DNA of 64,000 bases. It comes from DATACQ01 sp036555515 (GTDB lineage Bacteria; Desulfobacterota; Binatia; UBA9968). The stretch lies in the NCBI GenBank assembly GCA_036555515.1, contig DATBLC010000023.1:1-64000 (forward strand), given 5' to 3'. The position numbers and the translations under genes are program-made. How positions within the stretch are numbered: the stretch's first letter is position 1; each line of letters begins with the position of its first letter. Shown piece by piece: positions 39,830 to 48,346 of this stretch. The notes beneath the pieces are model-generated. The model was not told the DNA's origin and did no database searches. It worked only from the letters and a program-made list of their open reading frames with translations.

Positions 39830-42148
39830 ATGAGCGGTCTAGGCGAGAATTATCCTCGGGTTGACGGGCCGGCGAAACTCCGGGGCTGGGCGCAGTTTAC
39901 GGCGGATATCGAGATGCCGGGCATGGTGTACGCCAAGGTCTTGCGCAGCGACTATGCCCATGCGCGGCTAACGCGCGTCGATGGTAGCCGGGCGGAGAAG
40001 TTGCCCGGTGTAGTAGCGGTGTTAACGCGGGACGATCTCAAGGGCATGAATGCCTATTTCGGACCGGTGGTGAAGGATCAGCCGGTGGTGGCAGTGGATC
40101 GCGTGCGGTACGTGGGGGACATCATCGCCGCGGTGGCGGCGGAGAGCAAAGACATCGCGGAGGAGGCACTGGAGTTGATCGCGGTCGAGTATGAGCCGCT
40201 GGCCGCCGTGTTCGATCCCGCGCAAGCGATGAAACCCGGCGCGCCGATCTTACACGCCGAGAGCGCCAAATCGGAAACCCGCCTCGATCGGGGACAGTTT
40301 CGTTTTGAGAAAAACAGCAACGTCTTGAGCGTCTATCACGCCGCGCAGGGTGACGTCGCGGCTGGCTTCAAAGAGGCGGACGAAATTTTTGAGGATGTTT
40401 ACAGGTCACAGAAGATCCAGCATGGGCATATCGAACCCCATGCGGCGCTGGCCTATTGGGAGCCGGGCGGCAAGCTGGTGATCTACACCTCGACACAGAA
40501 TCCATCGTCGATCCGCGCCCAGTTAGCCGAGCTATTCGATCTGCCGCAATCTAAGGTGCGCGTCATCGTGCCTTACGTCGGCGGCGGCTATGGCGGCAAA
40601 GTGCATCCCCGTTTGGAGCCGTTGACGGCGACATTGGCGCGCAAGGCGCGCCGGCCGGTACAGTGGGTTTTGACCAGGGAGGAAGTTTTCTTGACCGCCC
40701 ACTGCCATGCCGCGGTGGTGAAGATCAAAACCGGAGTGAAACGGGACGGGACCATCGTCGCGCGCCAGGTAGAAGGCATTTACGATACCGGCGCCTATGC
40801 TTTGACTGGGCCGTCGACGACCAAAAACGGCGGCGAGGTGGCCGGGGGTCCTTACAGGATCGCGCATCAGGATTTGACGACTTATTGCGTGTACACGAAT
40901 ACGCCGCCGACGGGGCCGTACCGGGGCTTCGGCGTGCCACAAGTTTGCTGGGCGTATGAGTCGCAGATGGACGACATTGCCAGGCGACTCGGCATCGATC
41001 CGTTAGAGATCAGATTGAAGAACCTGGTGCAAGATGGGGATGTGTTCGTCACTGGAGACACGCTGGTATCGGTCGGCATCGCGGACTGTCTCAAGCGCGC
41101 TGCCGAAACCGTGGGGTGGAAGGGCAAAGACGAACAAGGGAACCGGGAGCCAGACGGTAAAGTGCGCGGCAAGGGGTTGGCGGTTATGATCAAGACGACG
41201 ATGACGCCATCGAACTCTTCGGCGCTGGTACGGCTTAACGCGGATGGTTCGGCGGTGCTGTTGACCAGCAGCGTGGAGATCGGCCAGGGAACCCACACCT
41301 CGCTGGCGCAGATTGTCGCGCAGACGCTGGGGATTTCGCCGGAGCGGGTAAGCGTGACATTTCCTGACACCGACGTAACGCCCTTCGATCAATCGACCAG
41401 TTCGAGCCGAACGGTGTTTACGATGGGCGGCGCAGCCCGGCAGGCGGCCGAGCAGATCCGCAAACAACTCGTGGACATCGGGGCCAGTGTCCTGGAGGCC
41501 GCCGCCGAAGATCTGGAACTGATCGAGGGAAACATCCAGGTGAAGGGAGCGCCGGAGAAGAAAAAAAGCATATCGCAGCTTTTTCAAGCGCGTTACGGAG
41601 CGGCGGTCGGGAGCATGGCGGCGAGCTATGACAATCAGACCAGCGGCGGAGTCGATCCGCGCACGGGCAAGGGTAAAGCATCGGCGTTTTTCTTTTTATC
41701 GGCTTGCGCCGCGGAAGTGGAAGTGGACACTGAGACCGGGAAAGTCACGATACAGCACGTGGTGACGGCAGTGGACGCGGGCAAGGCGGTCAATCCGCGC
41801 CAATGTCATATGCAAAACGAAGGGTCGATGATCATGTCGTTGGGCTCGGCGCTGTTCGAGGAGATGATATTTGACAACGGGCAGCCGATCAACTCGACGT
41901 TTCTGGAGTACATGCCGCCGTCAATGGAAGATCATCCACGGCGGTTCGAATCGGTAATTGTTGAGATGCCACATCCGGAGGGGCCATTTGGGGCGAAAGG
42001 AGTGGGGGAAGCGGCGCTTGGGCCGGTGGAGCCGGCCATCGGCAACGCGGTGGCGAACGCATTGGGAGGGATACGGCTCAGGGTTTTGCCGTTGCGGCCT
42101 GACCGGGTTATGGCCGGACTACGATCGCTTAAAGGGGAAAGCGCATGA
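39830..42148 (+). CDS. coxL: molybdenum hydroxylase catalytic subunit (CoxL/XdhA type)
   Basis: A 772-residue molybdopterin-binding subunit. Key motifs: GYGGKVHPRLEP (Mo-cofactor site), PTGPYRGFGVPQ, where form I CO dehydrogenase would have a Cys-Ser-Phe-Arg loop, and EGPFGAKGVGEAALGP with the catalytic Glu. The loop Y-R-G-F-G marks a xanthine dehydrogenase / hydroxybenzoyl-CoA reductase-like enzyme, not a CO oxidiser. The ATG at 39830 begins MSGLGENYPRVDG. It hydroxylates or reduces an unknown substrate, perhaps aromatic given the UbiD gene nearby. It overlaps coxS by 4 bases. Confidence 0.92.
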   Translation: MSGLGENYPRVDGPAKLRGWAQFTADIEMPGMVYAKVLRSDYAHARLTRVDGSRAEKLPGVVAVLTRDDLKGMNAYFGPVVKDQPVVAVDRVRYVGDIIAAVAAESKDIAEEALELIAVEYEPLAAVFDPAQAMKPGAPILHAESAKSETRLDRGQFRFEKNSNVLSVYHAAQGDVAAGFKEADEIFEDVYRSQKIQHGHIEPHAALAYWEPGGKLVIYTSTQNPSSIRAQLAELFDLPQSKVRVIVPYVGGGYGGKVHPRLEPLTATLARKARRPVQWVLTREEVFLTAHCHAAVVKIKTGVKRDGTIVARQVEGIYDTGAYALTGPSTTKNGGEVAGGPYRIAHQDLTTYCVYTNTPPTGPYRGFGVPQVCWAYESQMDDIARRLGIDPLEIRLKNLVQDGDVFVTGDTLVSVGIADCLKRAAETVGWKGKDEQGNREPDGKVRGKGLAVMIKTTMTPSNSSALVRLNADGSAVLLTSSVEIGQGTHTSLAQIVAQTLGISPERVSVTFPDTDVTPFDQSTSSSRTVFTMGGAARQAAEQIRKQLVDIGASVLEAAAEDLELIEGNIQVKGAPEKKKSISQLFQARYGAAVGSMAASYDNQTSGGVDPRTGKGKASAFFFLSACAAEVEVDTETGKVTIQHVVTAVDAGKAVNPRQCHMQNEGSMIMSLGSALFEEMIFDNGQPINSTFLEYMPPSMEDHPRRFESVIVEMPHPEGPFGAKGVGEAALGPVEPAIGNAVANALGGIRLRVLPLRPDRVMAGLRSLKGESA

Positions 42149-42621
42149 AGATTGAGATCCGTACAGTCGTCAACGGGCGGGAGATGGATGTGGCGGTGAA
42201 GCCCAACCAGACATTACTGGACTGGTTGCGGGACGATTTGCGGTTACGGGGAAGCAGGGAGGGCTGTGGTGTAGGCGTCTGCGGTTCGTGCACCGTGTTG
42301 GTCGATGGGCGGGCGGTGAGTGCATGTTTAATGTTGGCGAGCAATGTCGAGGGAAAGGATGTGACGACGATCGAGGGATTGGCCCAAGGAGAAGAGCTGG
42401 ACCCGGTGCAGCGCGCATTTTTAGAGCATCAGGCGTTTCAATGCGGTTACTGTACGTCAGGAATGATCATGGCAGCGAAGGCCTTACTCAGCAGTAATCC
42501 ACAGCCGACAGAGGCAGAAGTACGGGATTATCTCTCGGGCAACATCTGCCGCTGCGGTACCTATCAGGAAGTCCTCGCGGCCATTAAAAGCCTGGCGGAA
42601 AAATTTCCCGAGGGAACCTAG
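42145..42621 (+). CDS. coxS: molybdenum hydroxylase 2Fe-2S subunit (CoxS/XdhC type)
   Basis: A 158-residue ferredoxin-like subunit with both cluster motifs: GCGVGVCGSCTVLVDG (plant-type 2Fe-2S) and CGYCTSGM with GNICRCGTY (second cluster). It moves electrons from the molybdenum centre to FAD. ATGA overlap with coxL indicates coupled translation. Convergent with the DUF151 gene; a family V repeat lies between. Confidence 0.95.
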   Translation: MKIEIRTVVNGREMDVAVKPNQTLLDWLRDDLRLRGSREGCGVGVCGSCTVLVDGRAVSACLMLASNVEGKDVTTIEGLAQGEELDPVQRAFLEHQAFQCGYCTSGMIMAAKALLSSNPQPTEAEVRDYLSGNICRCGTYQEVLAAIKSLAEKFPEGT

Positions 42622-42664
42622 GGCGCAACATTTCTCTAGCAGGTTACTAAAAAAGGTTCGGAAT

Positions 42665-42745
42665 GCTTCGAGAACCTCAGCATGAACGGAAAATCCTCAA
42701 TGATACCGAAGCCTCTCCGTTCGTCCTGAGCCCCGTCGAAGGATT
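42665..42745. repeat. inverted repeat, family V, between convergent genes
   Basis: Left arm gcttcgagaacctcagcatg + aacgg and right arm ccgttcgtcctgagccccgt + cgaag are imperfect inverses with a 27-base loop. Parts of the arms (ctgagc-cgtcgaa) also occur at about 39750. It may act as a bidirectional terminator for coxS and the DUF151 gene, followed by gagtttttc. Confidence 0.6.
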
Positions 42746-42819
42746 CCGACGGAGTTTTTCAACAGCCTGCAAAGGGCAATTCGCGTCGGCGGCAAGGTAT
42801 GCGACTTCGCATGCCATGT

Positions 42820-43602
42820 TCAGAACGGCAAGTCGATGACGATAATCGTCGGTTTACCCCTTTTCACGGCTTCGAGTTTGATTTGAGCCGGCGTTTTTAC
42901 AGCCGGGATCAATCGCTCGAAATCAGCAGCGGTTTTTATCGTGGTGTTGTTGGCCTTCGTGATGATGTCGCCGCGTTGGATGCCGGCGACGGCCGCCGGG
43001 CCGCCGGCATCTACATGGGCCACAACCACGCCACTTTCGTGTCCAACATCGAAGAGCGCAGCAAGTTCGGGTGTAAGATCCTGGACTTGCATACCGAGTC
43101 TTCGTTGCGCTGCGTCGGCCCGTTTGGGCGCCGAAGCGGCCCCGGATTTGGCGAATAGCTGAAAGGAAGCGAACACCGGCGCTTTCATTCTGAGCGCCAA
43201 CGCAATGGCATCGCTGGGGCGCGCGTCGACTTGCAGCTCCTGGCCTTTAAGACGCAGGTAAAGCATCGCGTAATAGGTATTATTCCGAAGGTCAGTGATG
43301 ACCGCGCGCTCAAGCGTCGCGCCGAGCCGGTTGAGGATATTGCGCATCAGATCGTGAGTCAGAGGCCGCGGCGCCTTGACGTGTTCGAGCTCCAAGGCAA
43401 TTGCACGCGCTTCCGCGACATCGATCCAGATGGGCAGGAGTTTCTGGTCGGCGACGGATTCCAAAACCACCACCGGCGCCTGGGTATTGGGATCGACCAT
43501 GACGGTTTTGATCTTGGTCTCCACCGCACCGGTGTCTTGAGCCGCCGGCAGGCCGGCGGGACATAACAGCAGCCAGATCGCGAGCCAGCGATAATACTTC
43601 AT
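42820..43602 (-). CDS. exported DUF151 (bifunctional nuclease) protein with PDZ domain
   Basis: A 260-residue protein. A signal peptide (KYYRWLAIWLLLCPAGLPAAQ) covers about 1-22. The DUF151/bifunctional-nuclease domain runs to about 145 (VVLESVADQKLLPIWIDVAEA, then DLRNNTYYAMLYL and DARPSDAIALALR). A PDZ domain follows (about 175-255: SGVVVAHVDAGGPAAVAGIQ, GDIITKANNTTI). The ATG at 43602 has gggagg just ahead. DUF151 proteins are usually cytoplasmic; export plus PDZ suggests a periplasmic role. The combination occurs in Deltaproteobacteria as far as I recall; function unknown. Confidence 0.85.
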   Translation of the reverse strand: MKYYRWLAIWLLLCPAGLPAAQDTGAVETKIKTVMVDPNTQAPVVVLESVADQKLLPIWIDVAEARAIALELEHVKAPRPLTHDLMRNILNRLGATLERAVITDLRNNTYYAMLYLRLKGQELQVDARPSDAIALALRMKAPVFASFQLFAKSGAASAPKRADAAQRRLGMQVQDLTPELAALFDVGHESGVVVAHVDAGGPAAVAGIQRGDIITKANNTTIKTAADFERLIPAVKTPAQIKLEAVKRGKPTIIVIDLPF

Positions 43603-43680
43603 ATGACCTCCCTCACGGCGTTGTTGACCCCGCGAGAAGCTTGTGCGGATCCAAGTTATCCAAGGCCGATGGAGCAAGTC

Positions 43681-43952
43681 AACCCGGATTCCGCAGTTAA
43701 ACTGAGGAGCCCGGAAGCGAGGTGGAACACTGGAGTAGCCAAGGCGTCCGCCTGTGGAAATTTCAAAGTCATTTCGTGCTTACGCACTTCGCTGTCACGA
43801 GCTTTAACGTTCCATCCAAGCACCGCTGATCGATGTCTGCTCAGGGCCAGACGGCATCTCCGCCACAGGCGGATCAGCCTTCGGCTGAGACTTAGCTACG
43901 GAAGGGTTGTGCCTCGCGCTTCCTGCTGAGTGCAATTGCGGAATCCGGGTCA
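43681..43952. mobile_element. complete MITE-like element with 17-bp terminal inverted repeats
   Basis: Ends acccggattccgcagtt (43682-43698) and aattgcggaatccgggt (43934-43950) are inverses with one mismatch. The 270-base interior has no ORF of note and includes a hairpin tcagcc-ttc-ggctga. The left 160 bases match the fragment at 4235. The ends recall IS1380-type elements, but this is not certain. No clear target duplication was found. It lies between the DUF151 gene and mutL. Confidence 0.8.
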
Positions 43953-43983
43953 ATGGGAAGTGTTCCGGCGACGGCATATTTTC

Positions 43984-44013
43984 TTGACCCTGTGAGGCAG
44001 GCTAAGATATGGT
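43984..44013 (+). promoter_or_regulatory. possible promoter of mutL
   Basis: TTGACC at 43984 and TATGGT at 44008, 18 bases apart, about 60 bases upstream of the mutL start and just outside the MITE. Confidence 0.4.
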
Positions 44014-44071
44014 GACTAGTAGAAACTCCCTCTAACAAGAATCTAAAGAGCGCTTTGCGCAGCCTGCTAAA

Positions 44072-45805
44072 GTGAAAATCCAAATTCTTTCCGATGAGAT
44101 GGCGAGCCGGATCGCGGCGGGGGAGGTGGTCGAGCGGCCGGCGTCGGTGGTCAAGGAGCTGGTGGAAAATTCGATTGACGCGGGCGCCACAGAAATCTCG
44201 ATCCGGATCGAAAGGAGCGGCGCGTCATTGATTCGCGTGAGCGACAATGGCGCAGGGATGGGGCCCGAAGACCTGGCGCTCGCGGTGGAGAGACATTCCA
44301 CGAGCAAACTGCACAACGAAGAAGATCTGTTACGCATCGCGACCCTTGGCTTTCGTGGCGAAGCCTTGCCGAGCATCGGCTCGGTGGCGAAACTCGAAAT
44401 CGTCTCGCGCCCGTTGTTCGCCCCAATCGGACAGCGGCTCCGGGTCGATGGCGGGCGCAAAGAAGCGGTGCGCGCCAGCGCGGCGGCGGTGGGAACGACG
44501 GTTGAGATCAGGGACATTTTTTTCAACACCCCGGCGCGCCGAAAGTTTCTTAAATCACCGGCAACGGAACTGAGCCATATCTGCGACGTGGTCAACCGCA
44601 TGGCATTGGTTTTTCCGGCGATTCACTTTCGCCTGCAACATGACGGGCGGAACATCGCGGACTACGTCTCTGTGCGGGACGCCAAGGACCGGTTGCGCCA
44701 AGTGTTGGGTCCCGACATGGCCAAGAACCTTGCGCCGTTTTCCTGGATTCATGGTGAACTTGGTATAAGCGGTTACTTGAGCTCGGCGCCGGTTTCCTAT
44801 CCCAACACCCGCTATCTTTTCACCTTCGTCAATCGACGCTACGTGCGCGACAAGGTGCTCACCCACGCCGTTATGCAGGGCTACGATACCTTGCTGATGA
44901 AAGGGCAATATCCCGCCGTGGTGCTATTTCTTGAGATTCCCTACGGCGAGGTCGACGTCAACGTTCATCCGGCAAAGTTCGAAGTGCGCTTCCGCCGCCA
45001 GAACGAAATCCACGACGCGGTGACGCAGGCGATCGGCGCGGCGTTGAAAGACCGCGCCAAAGAGCCGTCGGCCCGTCCGGTGCCGGCCGAGCACCGTGAG
45101 TTTTTCCACGTCCTCGAATCGCCGCTACCCTACACGAGTTCATCGGCGGCAAATGTTCTAGCGCTGCCGGCCCAGAAACTGTTTTCGGTGGCGGGGCAAG
45201 CGGCAGCCGCGCCGAATGGATTTTTCTCTTCTATGGCGGTGTTGGGCCAAATTCTCGGCTGCTATTTGGTCTGCGTGTCAGCTAATGGGTTGTCGCTCAT
45301 CGACCAGCACGCCGCCCACGAGCGGGTGGCGTTCGAAAAGCTGCGCCGCCAGCTGTCCGGCGGCGCAGTGGAGAAACAGAGCCTCTTGATTCCACAGACT
45401 GTGGAATTGTCGGCGGGCGAATTACTTTTGCTGGAGCGCAACCTGCCGCTGCTGGAGCGGTTCGGATTCACGTTGGAGCCCTTCGGCCCAAATGGCTTCG
45501 CGATCACGGCGGCGCCGGCGCTGCTGCCCGAAGGAGACTATGTCCAGACGGTACGCCAGATGATCGCCGAGTTGGCAGAAGTCGATGAGTCGGAAAAATT
45601 GCGCCGGCACCTCGAAGAACGTCTCGCCACCATCGCCTGCCACAGCGTGATTCGCGCCAATCGAAAACTTGAGCCGGATGAGATGCGCGCCCTGCTTACT
45701 GATCTGGACCAGACCGATCACGCCACGCAGTGTCCCCATGGGCGGCCGGTGCTGATCGAGTTTAGCCGCGATGATTTGGATCGGTTGTTCAAGCGGGTGG
45801 TGTAA
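44072..45805 (+). CDS. mutL: DNA mismatch repair protein MutL
   Basis: A 577-residue GHKL ATPase. The N-terminal motifs are all present: IAAGEVVERPASVVKELVENSIDAG (shown in parts in the protein from about 14), SDNGAGM, HSTSKL, and LGFRGEALPSI. The MLH/transducer domain follows to about 330, then a Pro/Ala linker and the C-terminal dimerisation domain (LIDQHAAHERV, ACHSVIRANRKLEPDEM). The GTG start fits the family N-terminus. CPHGRPVLIEFSRDDLDRLF is the canonical end. It couples MutS recognition to strand removal. Followed by a family II repeat and miaA. Confidence 0.96.
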   Translation: MKIQILSDEMASRIAAGEVVERPASVVKELVENSIDAGATEISIRIERSGASLIRVSDNGAGMGPEDLALAVERHSTSKLHNEEDLLRIATLGFRGEALPSIGSVAKLEIVSRPLFAPIGQRLRVDGGRKEAVRASAAAVGTTVEIRDIFFNTPARRKFLKSPATELSHICDVVNRMALVFPAIHFRLQHDGRNIADYVSVRDAKDRLRQVLGPDMAKNLAPFSWIHGELGISGYLSSAPVSYPNTRYLFTFVNRRYVRDKVLTHAVMQGYDTLLMKGQYPAVVLFLEIPYGEVDVNVHPAKFEVRFRRQNEIHDAVTQAIGAALKDRAKEPSARPVPAEHREFFHVLESPLPYTSSSAANVLALPAQKLFSVAGQAAAAPNGFFSSMAVLGQILGCYLVCVSANGLSLIDQHAAHERVAFEKLRRQLSGGAVEKQSLLIPQTVELSAGELLLLERNLPLLERFGFTLEPFGPNGFAITAAPALLPEGDYVQTVRQMIAELAEVDESEKLRRHLEERLATIACHSVIRANRKLEPDEMRALLTDLDQTDHATQCPHGRPVLIEFSRDDLDRLFKRVV

Positions 45806-45809
45806 TCCC

Positions 45810-45894
45810 GTTCAAAGTTCAATGCTCAACGTTCAAAGTGGCGGAGCCGGGATTCCGAGAATCAACCTTGGACGTTGAACCTTGAACTTTGAAC
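45810..45894. repeat. GTTCAA-type repeat, family II, between mutL and miaA
   Basis: Left units gttcaaag, ttcaatgc, tcaacgttcaaag, a centre with gattccgagaat, and right units ttggacgttg, aaccttgaactttgaac. The period is 7-8 bases and irregular. It ends 17 bases before the miaA start. Confidence 0.7.
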
Positions 45895-45911
45895 AGAACG
45901 CTTTGCGTTCG

Positions 45912-46841
45912 ATGAAACCCAAAATCATCGTTATTCTCGGCCCCACGGCAGTGGGCAAGAGCGAACTCGCTCTTGAGCTGTGCGCCCGGATCGGCGGGGA
46001 AATAGTCAACGGCGATTCGCAACAGGTTTACCGCTACCTGGACATTGGCACGGGGAAGCCGTCGATATCCGATCGCGCCCGCATCTGCCATCACCTGATC
46101 GATGTCGTCAATCCCGATGAAGAGTTTAACGCCGCGATGTTTCGTCACCTCGCCACGGAAATCATTTGGCAAATCCAAGAGCGGAATCGAAATGTTGTGG
46201 TTTGCGGTGGCACGGGGCTGTATCTCAAAGCGTTGACCCGCGGACTCTTCGACGGACCCGGACAAGACCTCGAGATTCGTCGCAGGATCGAACGTGAAAT
46301 TGACGAAAACGGATTGGGCCCTTTATATAAAAGGTTGATTGAGATCGATTCGACGGTAACCTCCACAATTCACCCTAATGATCGCCAGCGCACGATCCGC
46401 GCATTGGAGGTCTATGAGCTCACGGGTAAGCGGCTCAGCGAATGGCAACGGGAGCATGCGTTTCAGGAACAGCCGTTTGAAGTGCTGCAGATCGGATTGA
46501 AGCGCGAACGGGACGAGCTGTATGATCTGATTAATCGGCGCTGCGACCGCATGATTGGGGCCGGCCTCTTAGAGGAGGTGCGGGGGTTGGCCGCTAGGGG
46601 TTATGGTTTGGACCTCAAACCGCTGCGCAGCATTGGCTATCTGCAGATGGGGCGGGTTTTAACAGGAGTTCAAAAGCTGCCGGACGCGCTCGAGGAAATG
46701 AAGCAGGAAAGCCGTCATCTCGCCAGGCGCCAGCTCACTTGGTTTCGTGGCGATCGGGAGATCCTTTGGTATCATCCAAACCAACGGCAGGAAATACTGA
46801 AAACCGTCAACAGTTTTCTTTCGCTAAAAAATCACAACTGA
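45912..46841 (+). CDS. miaA: tRNA dimethylallyltransferase
   Basis: A 309-residue enzyme that puts the dimethylallyl group on A37 of tRNAs. P-loop GPTAVGKSELALEL at about residue 10; GDSQQVYRYLDIGTGKPS and VVCGGTGLYLKAL follow; NDRQRTIRALEVYELTGK is the conserved substrate-binding helix. RRQLTWFRGD near the C-terminus is diagnostic. ATG at 45912 just after the repeat. miaA after mutL is common in Proteobacteria. Confidence 0.96.
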   Translation: MKPKIIVILGPTAVGKSELALELCARIGGEIVNGDSQQVYRYLDIGTGKPSISDRARICHHLIDVVNPDEEFNAAMFRHLATEIIWQIQERNRNVVVCGGTGLYLKALTRGLFDGPGQDLEIRRRIEREIDENGLGPLYKRLIEIDSTVTSTIHPNDRQRTIRALEVYELTGKRLSEWQREHAFQEQPFEVLQIGLKRERDELYDLINRRCDRMIGAGLLEEVRGLAARGYGLDLKPLRSIGYLQMGRVLTGVQKLPDALEEMKQESRHLARRQLTWFRGDREILWYHPNQRQEILKTVNSFLSLKNHN

Positions 46842-46849
46842 GAGCGAGT

Positions 46850-48259
46850 ATGAACCTAAGAAAACCCTTTAATCCATTTGCGGTGGTCCTGGTTATCCTG
46901 GCTACCATCGCCCGTGGTTACGCGGCAGAAGGCAAGCTTGACTGGAAGGCATTGGAAGAAGAAGCGGTTTCGACTCTCAGCCGCTACATCCAGATCGACA
47001 CCACCAATCCTCCCGGCAACGAAATCAAAGCCGCGCAATTCTTCAAAGAAATCTTCGACCGCGCCGAAATCGAAGCGCGGATCATCGAGTCGGCGCCGGG
47101 GCGGGGCAATATCTTCGCCCGCTTGCGCGGCAACGGAACGAAGAAAGCGCTAGTCTTGCTCAATCACATGGACGTGGTCCCCGCTGATCCGAAAGAATGG
47201 AAAGAGCCGCCGTTTAGCGGGCTCATCAAGGATGGGCAGATCTGGGGGCGCGGCGCACTCGATAATAAAGGACCGGCGGTGGCGGAGTTACTGACGCTGT
47301 TGGCGCTCAAGCGCCAGAATATCCCGCTCAAAGGCGACGTGATTTTTCTCGGCACCGCCGACGAAGAGGCGGGGGGAGCCATGGGCGCCGGATATCTGTT
47401 GGAAAACCATCCGGAGTTGTTTGCCGATGTCGGCCTGGTTTTAAATGAAGGCGGCGGCATTCGCTTGGGTACCGACGGTAAAGCGCGCGAGTACAGCGTT
47501 AGCGTAACCGAAAAGACGCCACTCTGGCTGCGCTTAACTGCTCGAGGTCAACCTGGCCACGGTTCCACCCCCGGCAGTAACCTCGCGGTGAACAAGCTGA
47601 TCGCGGCTTTGCAGCGCGTTACACAATATCGCGCGCCGATGAGAGTCGTGCCCGAAGTGCAAAAGTTTTATGCTGAAACGGCGTATGCCGCGCCGGCGGA
47701 GCAACGGCAGAGATATCTCGATCTGCGGGCTTCCTTGCAAGATCAAGCCTTCGCCGCGGAATTTACCAAGGACTCGCGCAACAACGCCAGCGTGCGTAAT
47801 ACGATCGCGATCACAGTGATCAAGGCCTCCGAAAAAACCAACGTCATCCCGGCCGAGGCCACTGCCGAGCTCGATGTCCGACTTCTGCCCGGCGAAGATC
47901 CCCAGACATTCATTGAGGAACTGAAGAAAATCATCGCCGACGATTCGATCAAGATCGAGATCATCCTCTCTTTTCCACCGGCGACGTCACCGCCGCATCC
48001 GGAAGCGATGAGAATCATTAACGAGATGGCCAAGGGCAATGACGGCGGCGTCGCGATTGTGTCGCCACTGGTGCGCGGCTTTACTGATTGCCATTTTTTC
48101 CGTGAAAAAGGCATGCCTTGCTTTGGTTTCATGCCGCTCAGAAATTCGCCGTCGCAGGGCGGCATGGTGCACGGTATTGACGAAAGAATTACCATCGAGA
48201 GCTTGCGCGCCGGCCTGCGCGGCATGTATGAGCTTGTGCACAGGCTCGCGGCGCAGTAG
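46850..48259 (+). CDS. exported M20 family metallopeptidase
   Basis: A 469-residue M20 peptidase. A signal peptide of about 26 residues (MNLRKPFNPFAVVLVILATI up to YAAEG) starts at the ATG at 46850. Metal ligands are in LLNHMDVVPAD (His), GRGALDNKGP (bridging Asp) and GTADEEAGG (catalytic Glu and metal Glu); MVHGIDE near the end gives the last His. The lid domain begins near QPGHGSTPG. It should act in the periplasm on peptides or acyl-amino acids. It starts 8 bases after miaA. Confidence 0.88.
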   Translation: MNLRKPFNPFAVVLVILATIARGYAAEGKLDWKALEEEAVSTLSRYIQIDTTNPPGNEIKAAQFFKEIFDRAEIEARIIESAPGRGNIFARLRGNGTKKALVLLNHMDVVPADPKEWKEPPFSGLIKDGQIWGRGALDNKGPAVAELLTLLALKRQNIPLKGDVIFLGTADEEAGGAMGAGYLLENHPELFADVGLVLNEGGGIRLGTDGKAREYSVSVTEKTPLWLRLTARGQPGHGSTPGSNLAVNKLIAALQRVTQYRAPMRVVPEVQKFYAETAYAAPAEQRQRYLDLRASLQDQAFAAEFTKDSRNNASVRNTIAITVIKASEKTNVIPAEATAELDVRLLPGEDPQTFIEELKKIIADDSIKIEIILSFPPATSPPHPEAMRIINEMAKGNDGGVAIVSPLVRGFTDCHFFREKGMPCFGFMPLRNSPSQGGMVHGIDERITIESLRAGLRGMYELVHRLAAQ

Positions 48260-48346
48260 TGGGAGGGTCGCGTAGCGGCAGGACAGCGAGTTTTGCTAGG
48301 CGAACTTCCGCGGCCGCTGTTGACCTAGTCCGATGCCAAGAAATAG

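Noticed and set aside
39830..42148. Aerobic CO dehydrogenase (form I CoxL)
   Set aside because: The active-site loop is GPYRGFGVPQ and not the Cys-containing form I loop.
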